Source: an uncultured Cohaesibacter sp. (GTDB taxonomy: Bacteria; Pseudomonadota; Alphaproteobacteria; Rhizobiales; Cohaesibacteraceae). Taken from it: 64,000 nucleotides of DNA. The position numbers and the translations under genes are program-made. Below the pieces are notes generated by a model. It made no database searches and was not told the DNA's origin. It was given only the letters and a program-made list of their open reading frames with translations. Shown here one piece after another: positions 35,885 to 44,677 of this stretch (its first letter is position 1; each line of letters opens with the position of its first letter). The stretch covers positions 1,986,001-2,050,000 of the forward strand of contig NZ_OY821667.1 in NCBI RefSeq assembly GCF_963682185.1. Reading direction: 5' to 3'.

Positions 35885-35981
35885 CCAAGCACCTCGTCAT
35901 CCTGAAATTTATGTAAATACTGACGAGATGTCTGCCGAAGATGCTGCAGATGCCATTGTTGCGTATTTGACAAAGGACTAA
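34086..35981 (+). CDS. cysNC: Bifunctional sulfate adenylyltransferase GTPase subunit / APS kinase, copy 1
   Basis: 631 residues, a CysN-CysC fusion of the NodQ type. The GTPase part (about 1-440) shows G1 [15 protein letters not shown] (near residue 33), G3 [12 protein letters not shown] and G4 NKMDLMD. The APS-kinase part (about 455-631) has P-loop [11 protein letters not shown] near residue 466 and later [15 protein letters not shown] and [22 protein letters not shown]. The two activities make PAPS, the sulfate donor for sulfotransferases. The last 30 or so residues ([19 protein letters not shown]... ) differ from copy 2, where the repeat ends. cysQ follows after 3 bases. Confidence 0.97.
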   Translation: MSDMETTSKSSLEGGQFARQESRDILRFLTCGSVDDGKSTLIGRLLYDSKTIFEDQLSALEVVSRKHGTTGDDMDLALLLDGLQAEQEQGITIDVAYRFFASDKRKFVVADTPGHEQYTRNMATGASNCDLAVILIDARKGVLTQTRRHSFITSLIGVRHVVLAVNKMDLMDFSQEVFDKIVEDYNAFAQGFEFETIMAVPMSARYGDNVVVKSDKTPWYEGPSLLSYLEDIDVESADRSLPFRFPVQWVNRPNLNFRGYSGTVASGVAHVGDELVVAKSGKVSKIKSIVTMDGDLQEVEAGQAVTITLEDEIDISRGDLLAPPQHRPQVTDQISAHLIWMDSSRLMVGRAYIIKMGNQQVQATVTELKHKIDVNNASHKDAGKALDLNEIGFCNMSFAEPLAMDTYEENPHTGSFILIDRYSNQTVAAGLVWFGLRRAENVHWQAVDVDKAARAEQKGQKPRVLWFTGLSGSGKSTIANLVEKKLHGEGRHTYLLDGDNVRHGLNRDLGFTDVDRVENIRRIGEVSKLMADAGLIVLTAFISPYAAERRMVREMLEEGEFIEVYVDTPMEVCEARDVKGLYAKARAGKIENFTGIDAPYQAPRHPEIYVNTDEMSAEDAADAIVAYLTKD

Positions 35982-35984
35982 CTC

Positions 35985-36773
35985 ATGACGCCTTTTCTCA
36001 AGAGCTTGATCGAAGCAGCCCTTTGTGCTTCCGAGACAATTCTCGATATCTACGAAACAGATTTTGATGTCGAAATCAAAGGTGATGATTCACCGGTCAC
36101 GCAGGCCGACAAGGCCGCAGAGGCCGTCATTCTGAAGCATCTGGCCGCATTGGCGCCTGATATTCCTGTCGTAGCGGAAGAATCCGCTGCGGAAGGAAAT
36201 ATTCCTGATGTGGTCGGAGACTTCTTTCTCGTCGACCCACTGGATGGAACGAAGGAATTCATCAAGAAGAATGGTGAATTCACGGTCAACATCGCCCTTA
36301 TTCGTGACAATGTTCCGGTAATGGGTGTGATCTTCACACCCGCCAAAGGCTGGCTCTATGCTGGCGATGTGGAAACAGGTTGCTGGAAGGGGGATGTAGC
36401 AGATCCTCGCAGTTCTCATACGATTGAAAACTGGCACGAAATAAAGACGCGTCCAATAACGGATAAGGTCGATGTGGTCGGCTCTCGGTCCCATCACACA
36501 CCGGAAGCAGAAGCCTATCTTAAGGACTTCACCGTGGGTGAACAGAAATCTATCGGCTCTTCGCTTAAATTCTGCCTTCTGGCAGCCGGCGAAGCCGATT
36601 TATATCCGCGCTTTGGACGCACGATGGAATGGGACACCGCCGCTGGCGACGCAATTCTCTCAGCGGCTGGCGGCACGGTAATCACCCCTGATGGCAAACG
36701 CCTGCAATATGGCAAAGTCGTTCAGGATGATGCGCCATTTGCCAACCCGTTCTTCATTGCAAAGACGTTCTGA
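35985..36773 (+). CDS. cysQ: 3'(2'),5'-bisphosphate nucleotidase
   Basis: 262 residues, an inositol-monophosphatase-family enzyme. Metal-site motifs are visible: the Glu-Glu pair in PVVAEESAAE (about residue 67), DPLDGTKEFIKKNGEFTVNI (about residues 84-103) and the C-terminal EWDTAAGDAIL (about residue 209). CysQ removes the phosphate from PAP, the by-product of sulfotransferases, which otherwise inhibits them. It is 3 bases after cysNC copy 1 and so completes a make-and-recycle module for PAPS. Copy 2 of cysNC has no cysQ behind it. A strong terminator follows. Confidence 0.95.
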   Translation: MTPFLKSLIEAALCASETILDIYETDFDVEIKGDDSPVTQADKAAEAVILKHLAALAPDIPVVAEESAAEGNIPDVVGDFFLVDPLDGTKEFIKKNGEFTVNIALIRDNVPVMGVIFTPAKGWLYAGDVETGCWKGDVADPRSSHTIENWHEIKTRPITDKVDVVGSRSHHTPEAEAYLKDFTVGEQKSIGSSLKFCLLAAGEADLYPRFGRTMEWDTAAGDAILSAAGGTVITPDGKRLQYGKVVQDDAPFANPFFIAKTF

Positions 36774-36790
36774 AGCGGTTTACAGCGTAT

Positions 36791-36826
36791 AAAAAGCCCG
36801 CTGCGATGAAACGCAGCGGGCTTTTT
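36791..36826. terminator. Strong bidirectional intrinsic terminator
   Basis: AAAAAGCCCGCTGCG (36791-36805) and CGCAGCGGGCTTTTT (36812-36826) form a perfect 15-bp stem with a 6-base loop. T-runs follow in both directions. It ends cysQ on the plus strand and can end the convergent sulfotransferase operon on the minus strand. Confidence 0.92.
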
Positions 36827-36905
36827 TTAAATTTTAGCTAGCCATTACTTCCTAAGAACGCCAGTCGCTGAAAGCGAATCTTCAGAAGCAATCCTACTCT
36901 TAGAT

Positions 36906-37925
36906 TTAAGATAGTTGCTTTTCGGCAAGCCGAACGACAAGACCAAGAAGTGCTTTTCGATTGATCTGTTTAAACTGGGTGTTGTCCGCGCGACCCGATG
37001 TTCTCTCTGGGAAGAATTCATCAGCAGAAATGCTAGTCCCTGAGAAAGTTTGTTCATTGTCTTGTCTAAAATGTTGCCGTATTTTTTCTACCTGACTATC
37101 TGAAAGTGACATTTTTTCTGTTTTCGAAGGCAAAAACTCTTCTTTAGCTAACATATTAAGAATAATCCCGCGCAATCTCTGCTTTTTTGCCCAAGGTGCT
37201 TTGGGGTTCATTCGGTTTATCTCGCGATTGAGATGTCTCATAAGAGCAACCATACGAAAATCTAACCCCTCATTTTCAGAGGAAGCCCGCTCCAAACCAA
37301 CAATGTCTGCGCCAATCTGATTAACAAAATCAAAGAATAAATCTTCGCCATGCCAAAATTTTCTGTCATAGGGGCGCACAGTTACCTTGTCGGAACCAAA
37401 GACATCTCGCCATATTTGAACTCGTTTGGAGAAGTAGTTTTGTTTCAGATCAATACTATTATCCAAATTGAAAGGCTTTACAGACCCCGTCTTTATTTCC
37501 TGCTGGTAAAAAGAAAGAATATAATCATCTTGGCGCCGCACATAAGCAATCACGTCAACATCAAAATTGGCAAAGTAGTCGTATATCTTTTGGGCTTCTT
37601 TTTGTGTGACATCAATCGCACCGAATGCCTCAGAAGACAGAACGACGGTTTGAGCGTTAGACTCCTCAATGTGCTTCATGAGGGGCTGCATAACGCCATC
37701 AAAGTCACCAGAATATTTTTTAAGAAGCCAGTAAACAGGCAAACCAGTCAATGCGGCAGCAACCGGCACATGCTGAGAATTCTGCAAATATTTTACTTGT
37801 TGTTCGCAAGGATACAAAATGCCTTTACTAAGCAGCTGAGGGGCATTTTGATGTAAACATTTTTGCAGATAAGAGCTACCCGTTTTATTGAATCCAATAT
37901 GCAGAACTAGTCTTTTTCTAACCAT
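36906..37925 (-). CDS. Sulfotransferase-family protein (PAPS-dependent, P-loop)
   Basis: 339 residues. The N-terminal strand-loop-helix LVLHIGFNKTGSSYLQKCLH (residues 6-25) is the 5'-phosphosulfate-binding loop of sulfotransferases of the HIGxxKTGT type. A later VVLSSEAFGA and DVIAYVRRQDDYILSFYQQE (about residues 124-143) fit the 3'-phosphate-binding and core helix. The C-terminal part is not recognised. It should move sulfate from PAPS to a sugar, probably of the capsule or LPS, but the acceptor is unknown. Base composition is visibly more AT-rich than in neighbouring genes, hinting at transfer. It follows the other sulfotransferase gene by 17 bases, convergent with cysQ. Confidence 0.8.
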   Translation of the reverse strand: MVRKRLVLHIGFNKTGSSYLQKCLHQNAPQLLSKGILYPCEQQVKYLQNSQHVPVAAALTGLPVYWLLKKYSGDFDGVMQPLMKHIEESNAQTVVLSSEAFGAIDVTQKEAQKIYDYFANFDVDVIAYVRRQDDYILSFYQQEIKTGSVKPFNLDNSIDLKQNYFSKRVQIWRDVFGSDKVTVRPYDRKFWHGEDLFFDFVNQIGADIVGLERASSENEGLDFRMVALMRHLNREINRMNPKAPWAKKQRLRGIILNMLAKEEFLPSKTEKMSLSDSQVEKIRQHFRQDNEQTFSGTSISADEFFPERTSGRADNTQFKQINRKALLGLVVRLAEKQLS

Positions 37926-37942
37926 AGAAGATACCGCCTCTA

Positions 37943-38764
37943 CTATCCTCGTAAATCAACGAGAGGGTTTCTGAGCACATATTTTCCCAACAGATTGCGG
38001 TCGATAAATTTCTGCTTTAGCTCTTCACCGTTCTGAATTTTTTTGAACGGGCCTACAACACCATCCTGCCGCTGGAATGTCGGAGGGGTTACATCAGCTG
38101 GAAAATCAACCGGAATACCCTGCCCACGAAGATAGAGATACTGCTGTTCCAAAAGAAACGGTTTGGTTACGTTGATATCCGCCTCATAAGAGAAGGTCAT
38201 GTATGATTTTCCAGCCTTATGCACACGCTCTTCGGCGGCTAGATACCAGCGATCTTCTACCTCGGCCCACTCCATAAATTCGTCAAACTCGATCTCAGGT
38301 TTCACATTTTTGGTGTCTGTATTTACCCAGACATCAGAGAGCATCGCCTTTTTGTAGGAAATGAAGGTATCAATACGACTACGAACAATAAACATGATCA
38401 GGCTATCCGGCTTACTTATCATCTGATCAAGCTCTTCACCCGACATCTGATGCGGAAATACCTTATAGGAATAGGCCAATTTACCAGCTCTATTCATAGC
38501 GTCTCTGAGAGATTCAAGAAATGCCAACCGATTGTCCGCAACATATTTGGTAAGGGCAGGATCTGACTGATCTTGAAAGTCTATGCCAGCCGTTTCGCGA
38601 AGACTTGCCAGAATTTCAGGAAAGCGTGCCAGTCCAAAAGCACCGCGTGGGTTGAAAATCTCGAACAAATTGGCAAAATTATCAAACTCACCAAGACTGT
38701 CACAGAAATAGTTTGTTCCCGTTCTAGGTGCAGCAATAATTGTGATTTCTCGAGCAGTTGTCAT
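37943..38764 (-). CDS. Stf0/LpsS-like sulfotransferase
   Basis: 273 residues. The start ITIIAAPRTGTNYFCDSLGE (residues 8-27) is a PAPS-binding loop, and the next segment ending FEIFNPRGAF resembles the Stf0 family, which includes the rhizobial LPS sulfotransferase LpsS. The later LIMFIVRSRIDTFISYKKAM (about residues 122-141) matches the arginine-containing helix of that family, followed by a Trp-containing segment. The acceptor is not known. Together with the 36906-37925 product it gives two sulfotransferases of different families next to PAPS-making genes. It is AT-rich like its partner. Upstream is a 237-base gap that may contain its promoter. Confidence 0.72.
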   Translation of the reverse strand: MTTAREITIIAAPRTGTNYFCDSLGEFDNFANLFEIFNPRGAFGLARFPEILASLRETAGIDFQDQSDPALTKYVADNRLAFLESLRDAMNRAGKLAYSYKVFPHQMSGEELDQMISKPDSLIMFIVRSRIDTFISYKKAMLSDVWVNTDTKNVKPEIEFDEFMEWAEVEDRWYLAAEERVHKAGKSYMTFSYEADINVTKPFLLEQQYLYLRGQGIPVDFPADVTPPTFQRQDGVVGPFKKIQNGEELKQKFIDRNLLGKYVLRNPLVDLRG

Positions 38765-39001
38765 TCTTGATTATTTCCTTGTTCCTGTCTTAGGAAGAAA
38801 TCCTCTTCTCGAAAGAGGATGCATATAAAGCAATCGCCCTTGGTTCAGAGCCAAACCAACTGAAACCCACATTATCGATCACACTCAAATCACGCAAGAA
38901 TGGCTCCATTTCTTTCAAACGCAGCCTGCCTGTTGGTTAACCTGATAGAGTAAGCAAGCGAACCGCTCATTGAAAAAGTCACACGAATGAGGGGTCAGAA
39001 C
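38765..39001. other. Intergenic gap upstream of the sulfotransferase pair
   Basis: 237 bases without a gene. It contains a perfect 8-bp hairpin ATCCTCTT/AAGAGGAT (38800-38807 and 38813-38820) in what would be the 5' leader of the Stf0-like gene on the minus strand. A promoter is expected here but none is clear. Confidence 0.4.
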
Positions 39002-39988
39002 TCAGAATTCTTGCAGGAACTCAAATCTCTTATTCAAAAATATCGCGGCGATTTTTCGCACGTCCTTGGCATTGTATCCCGAAGAAGAAAGTACCTCCCA
39101 AAACGTATGGGCAGGCAATTCTTTTAGCAGCGGGTTGGCTCGCTCGAACACTTCGTTCAAAAATCCTGGAGGCACATAGCGACTGCACCAGAGAATGTGT
39201 TTATTCAGCCACTTGGTGTAATCCTGCGTGTAAATATCAAACAGATCGTCGCCCTTGAGCTTGTCCATCATGATCTTGGCGTGATCAAAAATCTTGATGA
39301 AGCGCGCACCGTTGGCGCCAATCGTTTGCCCGGTCCGGTTCATGCGATGGACATGGGTAATCTCATTGAGGAAAAGGAATTTGTCGGCCTTGGTGGTCGT
39401 CTCCCAATGGAATGGATTGTCCTCAAAGAAAAAATCTCCAACGGGGAAGCGTATGGCCTTTTCTTCCAGAAAAGAGCGCCGATAAATTTTGCGCCATGGA
39501 AAGGGAGCCATTTCCAGAAGGGTATTTCTTAGCCTGTCAGTGCGCCATTCAGCGGCAACCTGTCCCCAGAGATGATGCTCGGGATAATGGCTGTATTTGC
39601 CATCATGGTTCCAATATTCGCTACAGTTGCAAACGATGAAATCTGCTTTGCTTTTCCAAAGCATCTCAACGGCCTGCTTGGTATATTTTGGAATGACCCA
39701 ATCGTCGCCATCCACAAACAGGATAATGTCACCCGTCGCCAGATCGAGACCTGCATTGGCTGCCGTGGCCACACCGCCAATGGTGTTTTTGGAGAAGAAT
39801 ACCGGCTTGATTGTCACGTCCCGCCGATCATCGGCAATCGCCTTTATAATGGCTTGCGTGCCGTCGGTTGAGCAGTCATCAACCACAATCAATTCAAGAT
39901 CATCAAACCCGCAATCAAGCACAGACTGGAGCGTGATGGCCACATATTCTTCAACATTATAGCAAGTGACAATAGCACTAATTTTCAC
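39002..39988 (-). CDS. Family 2 glycosyltransferase
   Basis: 328 residues of GT-A fold. The N-terminal ISAIVTCYNVEEYVAITLQS (residues 3-22), the nucleotide-binding VDDCSTDGTQ and the metal-binding DGDDW motif within ILFVDGDDWVIPKY (about residues 90-103) are standard for GT2 enzymes. The segment PFPWRKIYRR (about residue 165) and FFEDNPFHWET are typical of capsule and teichoic-acid-type transferases with extended C-termini. It probably adds a sugar during capsule or surface glycan synthesis at the cytoplasmic face. It overlaps the next GT2 gene upstream by 11 bases, so the two are co-expressed. Confidence 0.9.
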   Translation of the reverse strand: MKISAIVTCYNVEEYVAITLQSVLDCGFDDLELIVVDDCSTDGTQAIIKAIADDRRDVTIKPVFFSKNTIGGVATAANAGLDLATGDIILFVDGDDWVIPKYTKQAVEMLWKSKADFIVCNCSEYWNHDGKYSHYPEHHLWGQVAAEWRTDRLRNTLLEMAPFPWRKIYRRSFLEEKAIRFPVGDFFFEDNPFHWETTTKADKFLFLNEITHVHRMNRTGQTIGANGARFIKIFDHAKIMMDKLKGDDLFDIYTQDYTKWLNKHILWCSRYVPPGFLNEVFERANPLLKELPAHTFWEVLSSSGYNAKDVRKIAAIFLNKRFEFLQEF

Positions 39989-40922
39989 GACGCCACTCCT
40001 GGCTTTTGGCTTTGAAAACTTCTATTTCCGCTTGATAGCGCTCTTTCCAGAACAGGCTGGTCTCGCTTTCATCGCGGCACAACCCGTTGAGAAGCCAACT
40101 GAAAACATCTTCGGTGAAGCCATCATAAGCAGCATAGAGCTCATCATTGGTTTCATGATGCTGAATCTCTTTTGAAATATCTTCCAGCATCGGAAACAGC
40201 TGCAAACGCATTTCACCAATATAGTTGGTCGCACGCTCTCCTTCAGGCGATTCAAAGTGGACCACAAGCGGAGGTGCCCAGCCCAGAATTCCGCAATAGG
40301 AAGATTTGAGAAAACTCATCCAGTGAGGCTGGATGTCTTCATGATACCGTGCTTCGGGGAAACAGATGCCGCTTTTGACATAGAAGTCGCGGTTATAGGT
40401 CTTGTTCCATGGGAAATTCACGGTTTTGAGAACGCCGGGAACCTCACGCAACGAAAACATGCCCGCAGGATATCTGGAGCTTCCGATCGAGGAAAAGAAG
40501 GAACGGTCCACTTCGTGCATTTCATAGGTCAGAGGATCATCTTCATGCGCGGCCAGATGATACTTGTAGATGACGAAATCTGCACCATTCTTGAGAACCG
40601 ATGACTTGATATAGAAAAAGAAGCTATCGCAGATCACGTCATCTGCGTCGATGAAGGTCAGATACTCTCCACTCGCGAGCGATGCTCCGAGATTTCTGGC
40701 AGCGCCCGGTCCGCTATTCTGGTCCTGCTTATGGTAGATCAGCTTGATATTATTGGGCATTTCAAAGCGAGCAATAACGCCCTCGGTGTCATCGGTTGAA
40801 CAATCGTCAACAATAATCACCTCAAGAGCCTCTTGCCGCCTGGAAAAGAACTCCAGATGGCGCGCAATTCCCTTCTCATCATTATATGCGGGAATCACAA
40901 AAGAGTATTCAGCATGGACCAT
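39978..40922 (-). CDS. Family 2 glycosyltransferase
   Basis: 314 residues with YSFVIPAYNDEKGIARHLEF (residues 6-25), IIVDDCSTDDTEGV and the metal-binding DADD in YLTFIDADDVICDSF (about residues 89-103). NFPWNKTYNRDFYVKSGICF (about residues 169-188) and RYHEDIQPHW are comparable with the region in the downstream GT2, so the two are probably distant paralogues. No membrane segments are seen. Donor and acceptor sugars are unknown. It is in the middle of a three-gene minus-strand group with an unknown protein upstream (44-base gap) and the second GT2 overlapping downstream. Confidence 0.9.
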   Translation of the reverse strand: MVHAEYSFVIPAYNDEKGIARHLEFFSRRQEALEVIIVDDCSTDDTEGVIARFEMPNNIKLIYHKQDQNSGPGAARNLGASLASGEYLTFIDADDVICDSFFFYIKSSVLKNGADFVIYKYHLAAHEDDPLTYEMHEVDRSFFSSIGSSRYPAGMFSLREVPGVLKTVNFPWNKTYNRDFYVKSGICFPEARYHEDIQPHWMSFLKSSYCGILGWAPPLVVHFESPEGERATNYIGEMRLQLFPMLEDISKEIQHHETNDELYAAYDGFTEDVFSWLLNGLCRDESETSLFWKERYQAEIEVFKAKSQEWRREN

Positions 40923-40966
40923 TCTAATAATTACCTACAAAATATAAAGATTCGAGAAACCTGCGA

Positions 40967-41530
40967 TCAAACCTTGATATGCTCGATTGCGAAGAGGCTC
41001 AAATCAAATTTTGTACCATCAAAGAACCAGATGATCTCAATATTCCGCGCTTCCTGAAGCAGCTCTTCTTCCATTTTGTGAATCACAAACTGCTCTGTGC
41101 GTCCATCGGTAAAGACCGTCAGCGGGCTGTTGAACCGATCAACAAAACGCTCTTCCAGATGATAGCGTACACAGGGGCGGAAAGCCGTCATGCCTTTGCT
41201 GTGAGCATCAATCAAGCTGACAATATAGCGAGCGTCTTTGGCCTGAGCGATCGGAACCAGAAAATTGATGGAAACCCATTTGGCTTTTGCCCGGTCTTCA
41301 ACACAAAAACGTAGCCCGCTTTCGTCTTGCGCTTGTTCCAGCTTGAATTTGGCTTCGCTATCAGGCTGTACATCGATGCGAATGCCACGCGCAAGCTCCA
41401 CATGCGAAGAGACCTCTTCAGCAGGTTTCTCTGACAGTGCCATTTGTGTTAACTGATTGAGATCAGCAAAAGGGGCTGCGGCTTCTTCCAACTCAGAAAT
41501 AAGTTTGGCAAGAATTGAAGTTTGCATCAT
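40967..41530 (-). CDS. Protein of unknown function in the sulfation/glycosyltransferase cassette
   Basis: 187 residues from the ATG at 41530, which has AAGGA 5 bases upstream; a second ATG follows directly, and a longer TTG start at 41560 is less likely. I do not recognise the family. The N-terminal third is acidic and helical in character (ILAKLISELEEAAAPFADLN). The rest looks like an alpha/beta or beta-rich domain ending in IEIIWFFDGTKFDLSLFAIE. No signal peptide or membrane segment is seen. It is the first gene of the minus-strand group with two GT2 genes, so a role in surface glycan assembly or modification is likely but not shown. Confidence 0.7.
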   Translation of the reverse strand: MMQTSILAKLISELEEAAAPFADLNQLTQMALSEKPAEEVSSHVELARGIRIDVQPDSEAKFKLEQAQDESGLRFCVEDRAKAKWVSINFLVPIAQAKDARYIVSLIDAHSKGMTAFRPCVRYHLEERFVDRFNSPLTVFTDGRTEQFVIHKMEEELLQEARNIEIIWFFDGTKFDLSLFAIEHIKV

Positions 41531-41683
41531 TAGTGTCCTTGACGTTTCTTGGCTTTGCAACAGTTCAGCCGAATCCTGCGCGAATACTGACTTGTCCTCG
41601 CATAATAAGTGATTTCACGAGAGATTATAGTGAGAAATAAAACTCTCTGCCTTTAGCCTATGGGCCTTATCAGCAGAGCCTGA

Positions 41684-41713
41684 AATGCCCGAAACCGTAT
41701 AGCTCCGGGCATT
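41684..41713. terminator. Hairpin after cysNC copy 2
   Basis: AATGCCCG (41684-41691) and CGGGCATT (41706-41713) form an 8-bp stem with a 14-base loop, 7 bases beyond the cysNC copy 2 stop on the minus strand. The T-run (TTTTTTT) is on the plus-strand side, so termination would be more efficient for plus-strand transcripts, for which no gene is present upstream. This mismatch is notable given the invertible arrangement. Confidence 0.5.
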
Positions 41714-41719
41714 TTTTTA

Positions 41720-43618
41720 TCAATCTTTCTCTTGCAGCGCCTTGACGATGAGATCGGAGGCCTGCTCCGCAGACATTTTGGCGGTGTTGACATAGATCTC
41801 CGGATTGACCGGCTCTTCATATGGCGCATCGATGCCAGTGAAGTTCTCGATCTTGCCCGCGCGTGCCTTGGCGTAGAGGCCCTTCACATCGCGTGCTTCA
41901 CATACCTCCATCGGCGTATCCACATAGACCTCGATGAACTCGCCCTCTTCAAGCATCTCGCGCACCATGCGTCGCTCGGCGGCATAAGGGGAGATGAAGG
42001 CGGTCAGAACGATCAGACCCGCATCAGCCATCAGCTTGGAGACCTCGCCGATCCGGCGGATATTCTCGACCCGGTCCACATCGGTAAAGCCAAGGTCACG
42101 GTTGAGGCCATGACGCACATTGTCCCCATCCAGCAGATAGGTGTGACGGCCTTCCCCATGCAGCTTCTTCTCGACCAGATTGGCAATGGTGGACTTGCCA
42201 GACCCGGACAGACCGGTGAACCACAGAACCCGTGGCTTCTGACCCTTCTGCTCGGCGCGCGCTGCCTTGTCCACATCAACCGCCTGCCAATGCACATTCT
42301 CGGCACGGCGCAGGCCAAACCAGACAAGACCAGCCGCAACCGTCTGGTTGGAATAGCGGTCAATCAGGATGAAGGAGCCCGTATGCGGGTTCTCTTCATA
42401 GGTGTCCATCGCCAGAGGCTCCGCAAAGGACATGTTGCAGAAGCCGATCTCGTTGAGATCCAGCGCCTTGCCCGCATCCTTGTGGGAGGCGTTGTTGACG
42501 TCGATCTTGTGCTTGAGCTCGGTAACCGTCGCCTGAACCTGCTGGTTGCCCATCTTGATGATATAGGCCCGGCCAACCATCAGTCGGCTGCTATCCATCC
42601 AGATGAGATGGGCCGAGATCTGATCGGTCACCTGCGGGCGATGCTGTGGCGGAGCCAGGAGGTCGCCGCGCGAGATGTCGATCTCGTCTTCCAGCGTGAT
42701 CGTGACAGCCTGTCCGGCTTCCACTTCCTGCAAATCCCCATCCATCGTCACGATGGACTTGATCTTGGAGACCTTGCCGGACTTGGCGACAACAAGTTCG
42801 TCCCCCACATGCGCCACACCAGAGGCCACCGTGCCCGAATAGCCACGGAAGTTGAGGTTCGGACGGTTGACCCACTGAACCGGGAAGCGGAAAGGCAGAG
42901 ACCGGTCTGCACTCTCGACATCGATATCTTCCAGATAGGACAGAAGGCTCGGGCCTTCATACCATGGGGTCTTGTCGCTCTTGACCACGACATTGTCGCC
43001 ATAGCGTGCAGACATCGGCACCGCCATGATGGTCTCGAACTCGAACCCTTGCGCAAAGGCGTTATAATCCTCGACGATCTTGTCGAACACCTCCTGGCTG
43101 AAGTCCATCAGGTCCATCTTGTTGACCGCCAGCACCACATGGCGCACGCCGATCAGTGAGGTGATGAAGCTGTGACGACGGGTCTGGGTCAGCACGCCCT
43201 TGCGCGCGTCAATCAGAATGACCGCCAGATCGCAGTTGGACGCACCGGTCGCCATGTTGCGGGTATATTGCTCATGCCCCGGCGTATCGGCGACAACGAA
43301 TTTGCGTTTGTCGGACGCAAAGAAGCGATAGGCCACGTCAATCGTGATGCCCTGCTCTTGTTCGGCCTGAAGCCCGTCAAGCAGCAGCGCAAGGTCCATA
43401 TCGTCCCCGGTCGTGCCATGCTTGCGGCTGACCACTTCCAGCGCAGAGAGCTGATCTTCAAAGATCGTCTTGCTATCGTAAAGCAGCCGCCCGATCAGGG
43501 TGGACTTGCCATCATCAACACTGCCACAGGTAAGGAAGCGCAGAATGTCCCGGCTTTCCTGACGGGCAAATTGGCCGCCTTCCAGCGATGATTTCGAGGT
43601 TGTTTCCATGTCGCTCAT
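41720..43618 (-). CDS. cysNC: Bifunctional sulfate adenylyltransferase GTPase subunit / APS kinase, copy 2
   Basis: 632 residues, identical to copy 1 through GIDAPY and then divergent ([21 protein letters not shown] and onwards), one residue longer. The same GTPase motifs ([24 protein letters not shown]) and APS-kinase P-loop (GLSGSGKST) are present, so both copies should be active. The divergent ends still align at PEIYVNT and MSAE, indicating older paralogues homogenised upstream. No cysQ follows; a hairpin lies just beyond the stop. It is coupled to cysD copy 2 by the same TGATG overlap. Confidence 0.97.
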   Translation of the reverse strand: MSDMETTSKSSLEGGQFARQESRDILRFLTCGSVDDGKSTLIGRLLYDSKTIFEDQLSALEVVSRKHGTTGDDMDLALLLDGLQAEQEQGITIDVAYRFFASDKRKFVVADTPGHEQYTRNMATGASNCDLAVILIDARKGVLTQTRRHSFITSLIGVRHVVLAVNKMDLMDFSQEVFDKIVEDYNAFAQGFEFETIMAVPMSARYGDNVVVKSDKTPWYEGPSLLSYLEDIDVESADRSLPFRFPVQWVNRPNLNFRGYSGTVASGVAHVGDELVVAKSGKVSKIKSIVTMDGDLQEVEAGQAVTITLEDEIDISRGDLLAPPQHRPQVTDQISAHLIWMDSSRLMVGRAYIIKMGNQQVQATVTELKHKIDVNNASHKDAGKALDLNEIGFCNMSFAEPLAMDTYEENPHTGSFILIDRYSNQTVAAGLVWFGLRRAENVHWQAVDVDKAARAEQKGQKPRVLWFTGLSGSGKSTIANLVEKKLHGEGRHTYLLDGDNVRHGLNRDLGFTDVDRVENIRRIGEVSKLMADAGLIVLTAFISPYAAERRMVREMLEEGEFIEVYVDTPMEVCEARDVKGLYAKARAGKIENFTGIDAPYEEPVNPEIYVNTAKMSAEQASDLIVKALQEKD

Positions 43619-44550
43619 CAGAAATAGCCCTCCCTTTTCTTCTTCTCCATCGATGCGGTGTCGTCATGATCAATCATGCGTCCTTCGCGCTCGGAGGTCC
43701 GGGCAATCAGCATTTCTTCGAAGATCTCTTCCAACGTCGAGGCCGAGCTTTCAACCGCGCCCGTCAGCGGGTAGCAGCCAAGGGTGCGGAAGCGCACCAT
43801 CTTCATTTCCGGCACTTCGCCTTCATTGAGCGGCATGCGGTCGTCGTCCACCATGATCAAGGTGCCATCGCGCTTCACGACAGGGCGCTCCTTGGCATAA
43901 TAGAGCGGAACAATCGGAATATTCTCCAGCATGATATATTGCCAGATATCCTGCTCGGTCCAGTTGGACAGAGGGAAGACCCGGATGCTTTCGCCCGGCT
44001 TGGTGCGGGTGTTGAAGATGTTCCAAAGCTCCGGACGCTGGTTCTTCGGATCCCAGCTGTGATTTTCTGTCCGGAAGGAGAAGATGCGCTCCTTGGCGCG
44101 GGATTTCTCTTCATCGCGTCGTGCGCCACCAAAGGCTGCATCAAACTTGTGTGCGGTCAGTGCCTGCTTTAGCGCATCCGTCTTCATGATCTGCGTATAA
44201 AGCGAAGAGCCATGGGTGAACGGGTTCACATTGTTCGCCCGGCCTTCTTCATTCGTATGCACGATCAGATCAAGGTCATATTCCTTGGCAATCCGGTCGC
44301 GAAACTCGATCATTTCCCGGAACTTCCACGTCGTATCAACATGCATCAAGGGAAACGGCAAACGCGAGGGATAAAAGGCCTTGCGAGCCAGATGCAACAT
44401 CACGGCACTGTCTTTGCCGATCGAGTATAGCATCACCGGGTTCTTGAACTCCGATGCAACCTCGCGAATAATATGGATGCTCTCATACTCGAGGGCCTTT
44501 AAGTGAGTAAAATGCATTGGCTAACTCAACTAACTTCTGGGATTAAGCGA
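41820..44550 (-). repeat. Right arm of the 2731-bp inverted repeat (cysD-cysNC)
   Basis: Reverse-complement partner of 33154-35884. It ends 33 bases before the cysD copy 2 start. Beyond 44550 the upstream sequence differs entirely from that of the left copy, so the two cysD genes have different promoters. The spacer between the arms is 5935 bases (35885-41819). Confidence 0.95.
43618..44517 (-). CDS. cysD: Sulfate adenylyltransferase small subunit, copy 2
   Basis: 299 residues, the same protein sequence as copy 1, including [10 protein letters not shown] and [16 protein letters not shown]. It makes APS with CysN. The upstream sequence (44551-44677) is unrelated to that of copy 1, so control may differ. 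Duplicate PAPS-synthesis genes are known in rhizobia (nodPQ), where they supply sulfotransferases. A like role here is inferred from the neighbouring sulfotransferase genes. Confidence 0.97.
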   Translation of the reverse strand: MHFTHLKALEYESIHIIREVASEFKNPVMLYSIGKDSAVMLHLARKAFYPSRLPFPLMHVDTTWKFREMIEFRDRIAKEYDLDLIVHTNEEGRANNVNPFTHGSSLYTQIMKTDALKQALTAHKFDAAFGGARRDEEKSRAKERIFSFRTENHSWDPKNQRPELWNIFNTRTKPGESIRVFPLSNWTEQDIWQYIMLENIPIVPLYYAKERPVVKRDGTLIMVDDDRMPLNEGEVPEMKMVRFRTLGCYPLTGAVESSASTLEEIFEEMLIARTSEREGRMIDHDDTASMEKKKREGYF

Positions 44551-44677
44551 TAACAACAGCTTCACCTATTATCAAATTCAGCGCGTTTGTATACCCCTTG
44601 AAGCTGTAAATCTTGTCGACATTCGTCCGTGTTCTCAAGAAGGGGCGTCTTTAAACACGCAAGACGATACAAGAGTA

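Noticed and set aside
34545-35900. A 451-codon minus-strand frame over cysNC, also present (475 codons) at 41732-43159
   Set aside because: Both are antisense to cysNC; they are duplicated only because the arms are identical. They are useful solely as evidence of nucleotide identity.
33154-44550. Reading the repeat pair as a composite transposon
   Set aside because: The arms carry cysD and cysNC only, with no transposase, terminal inverted repeats or target duplication visible at the boundaries.
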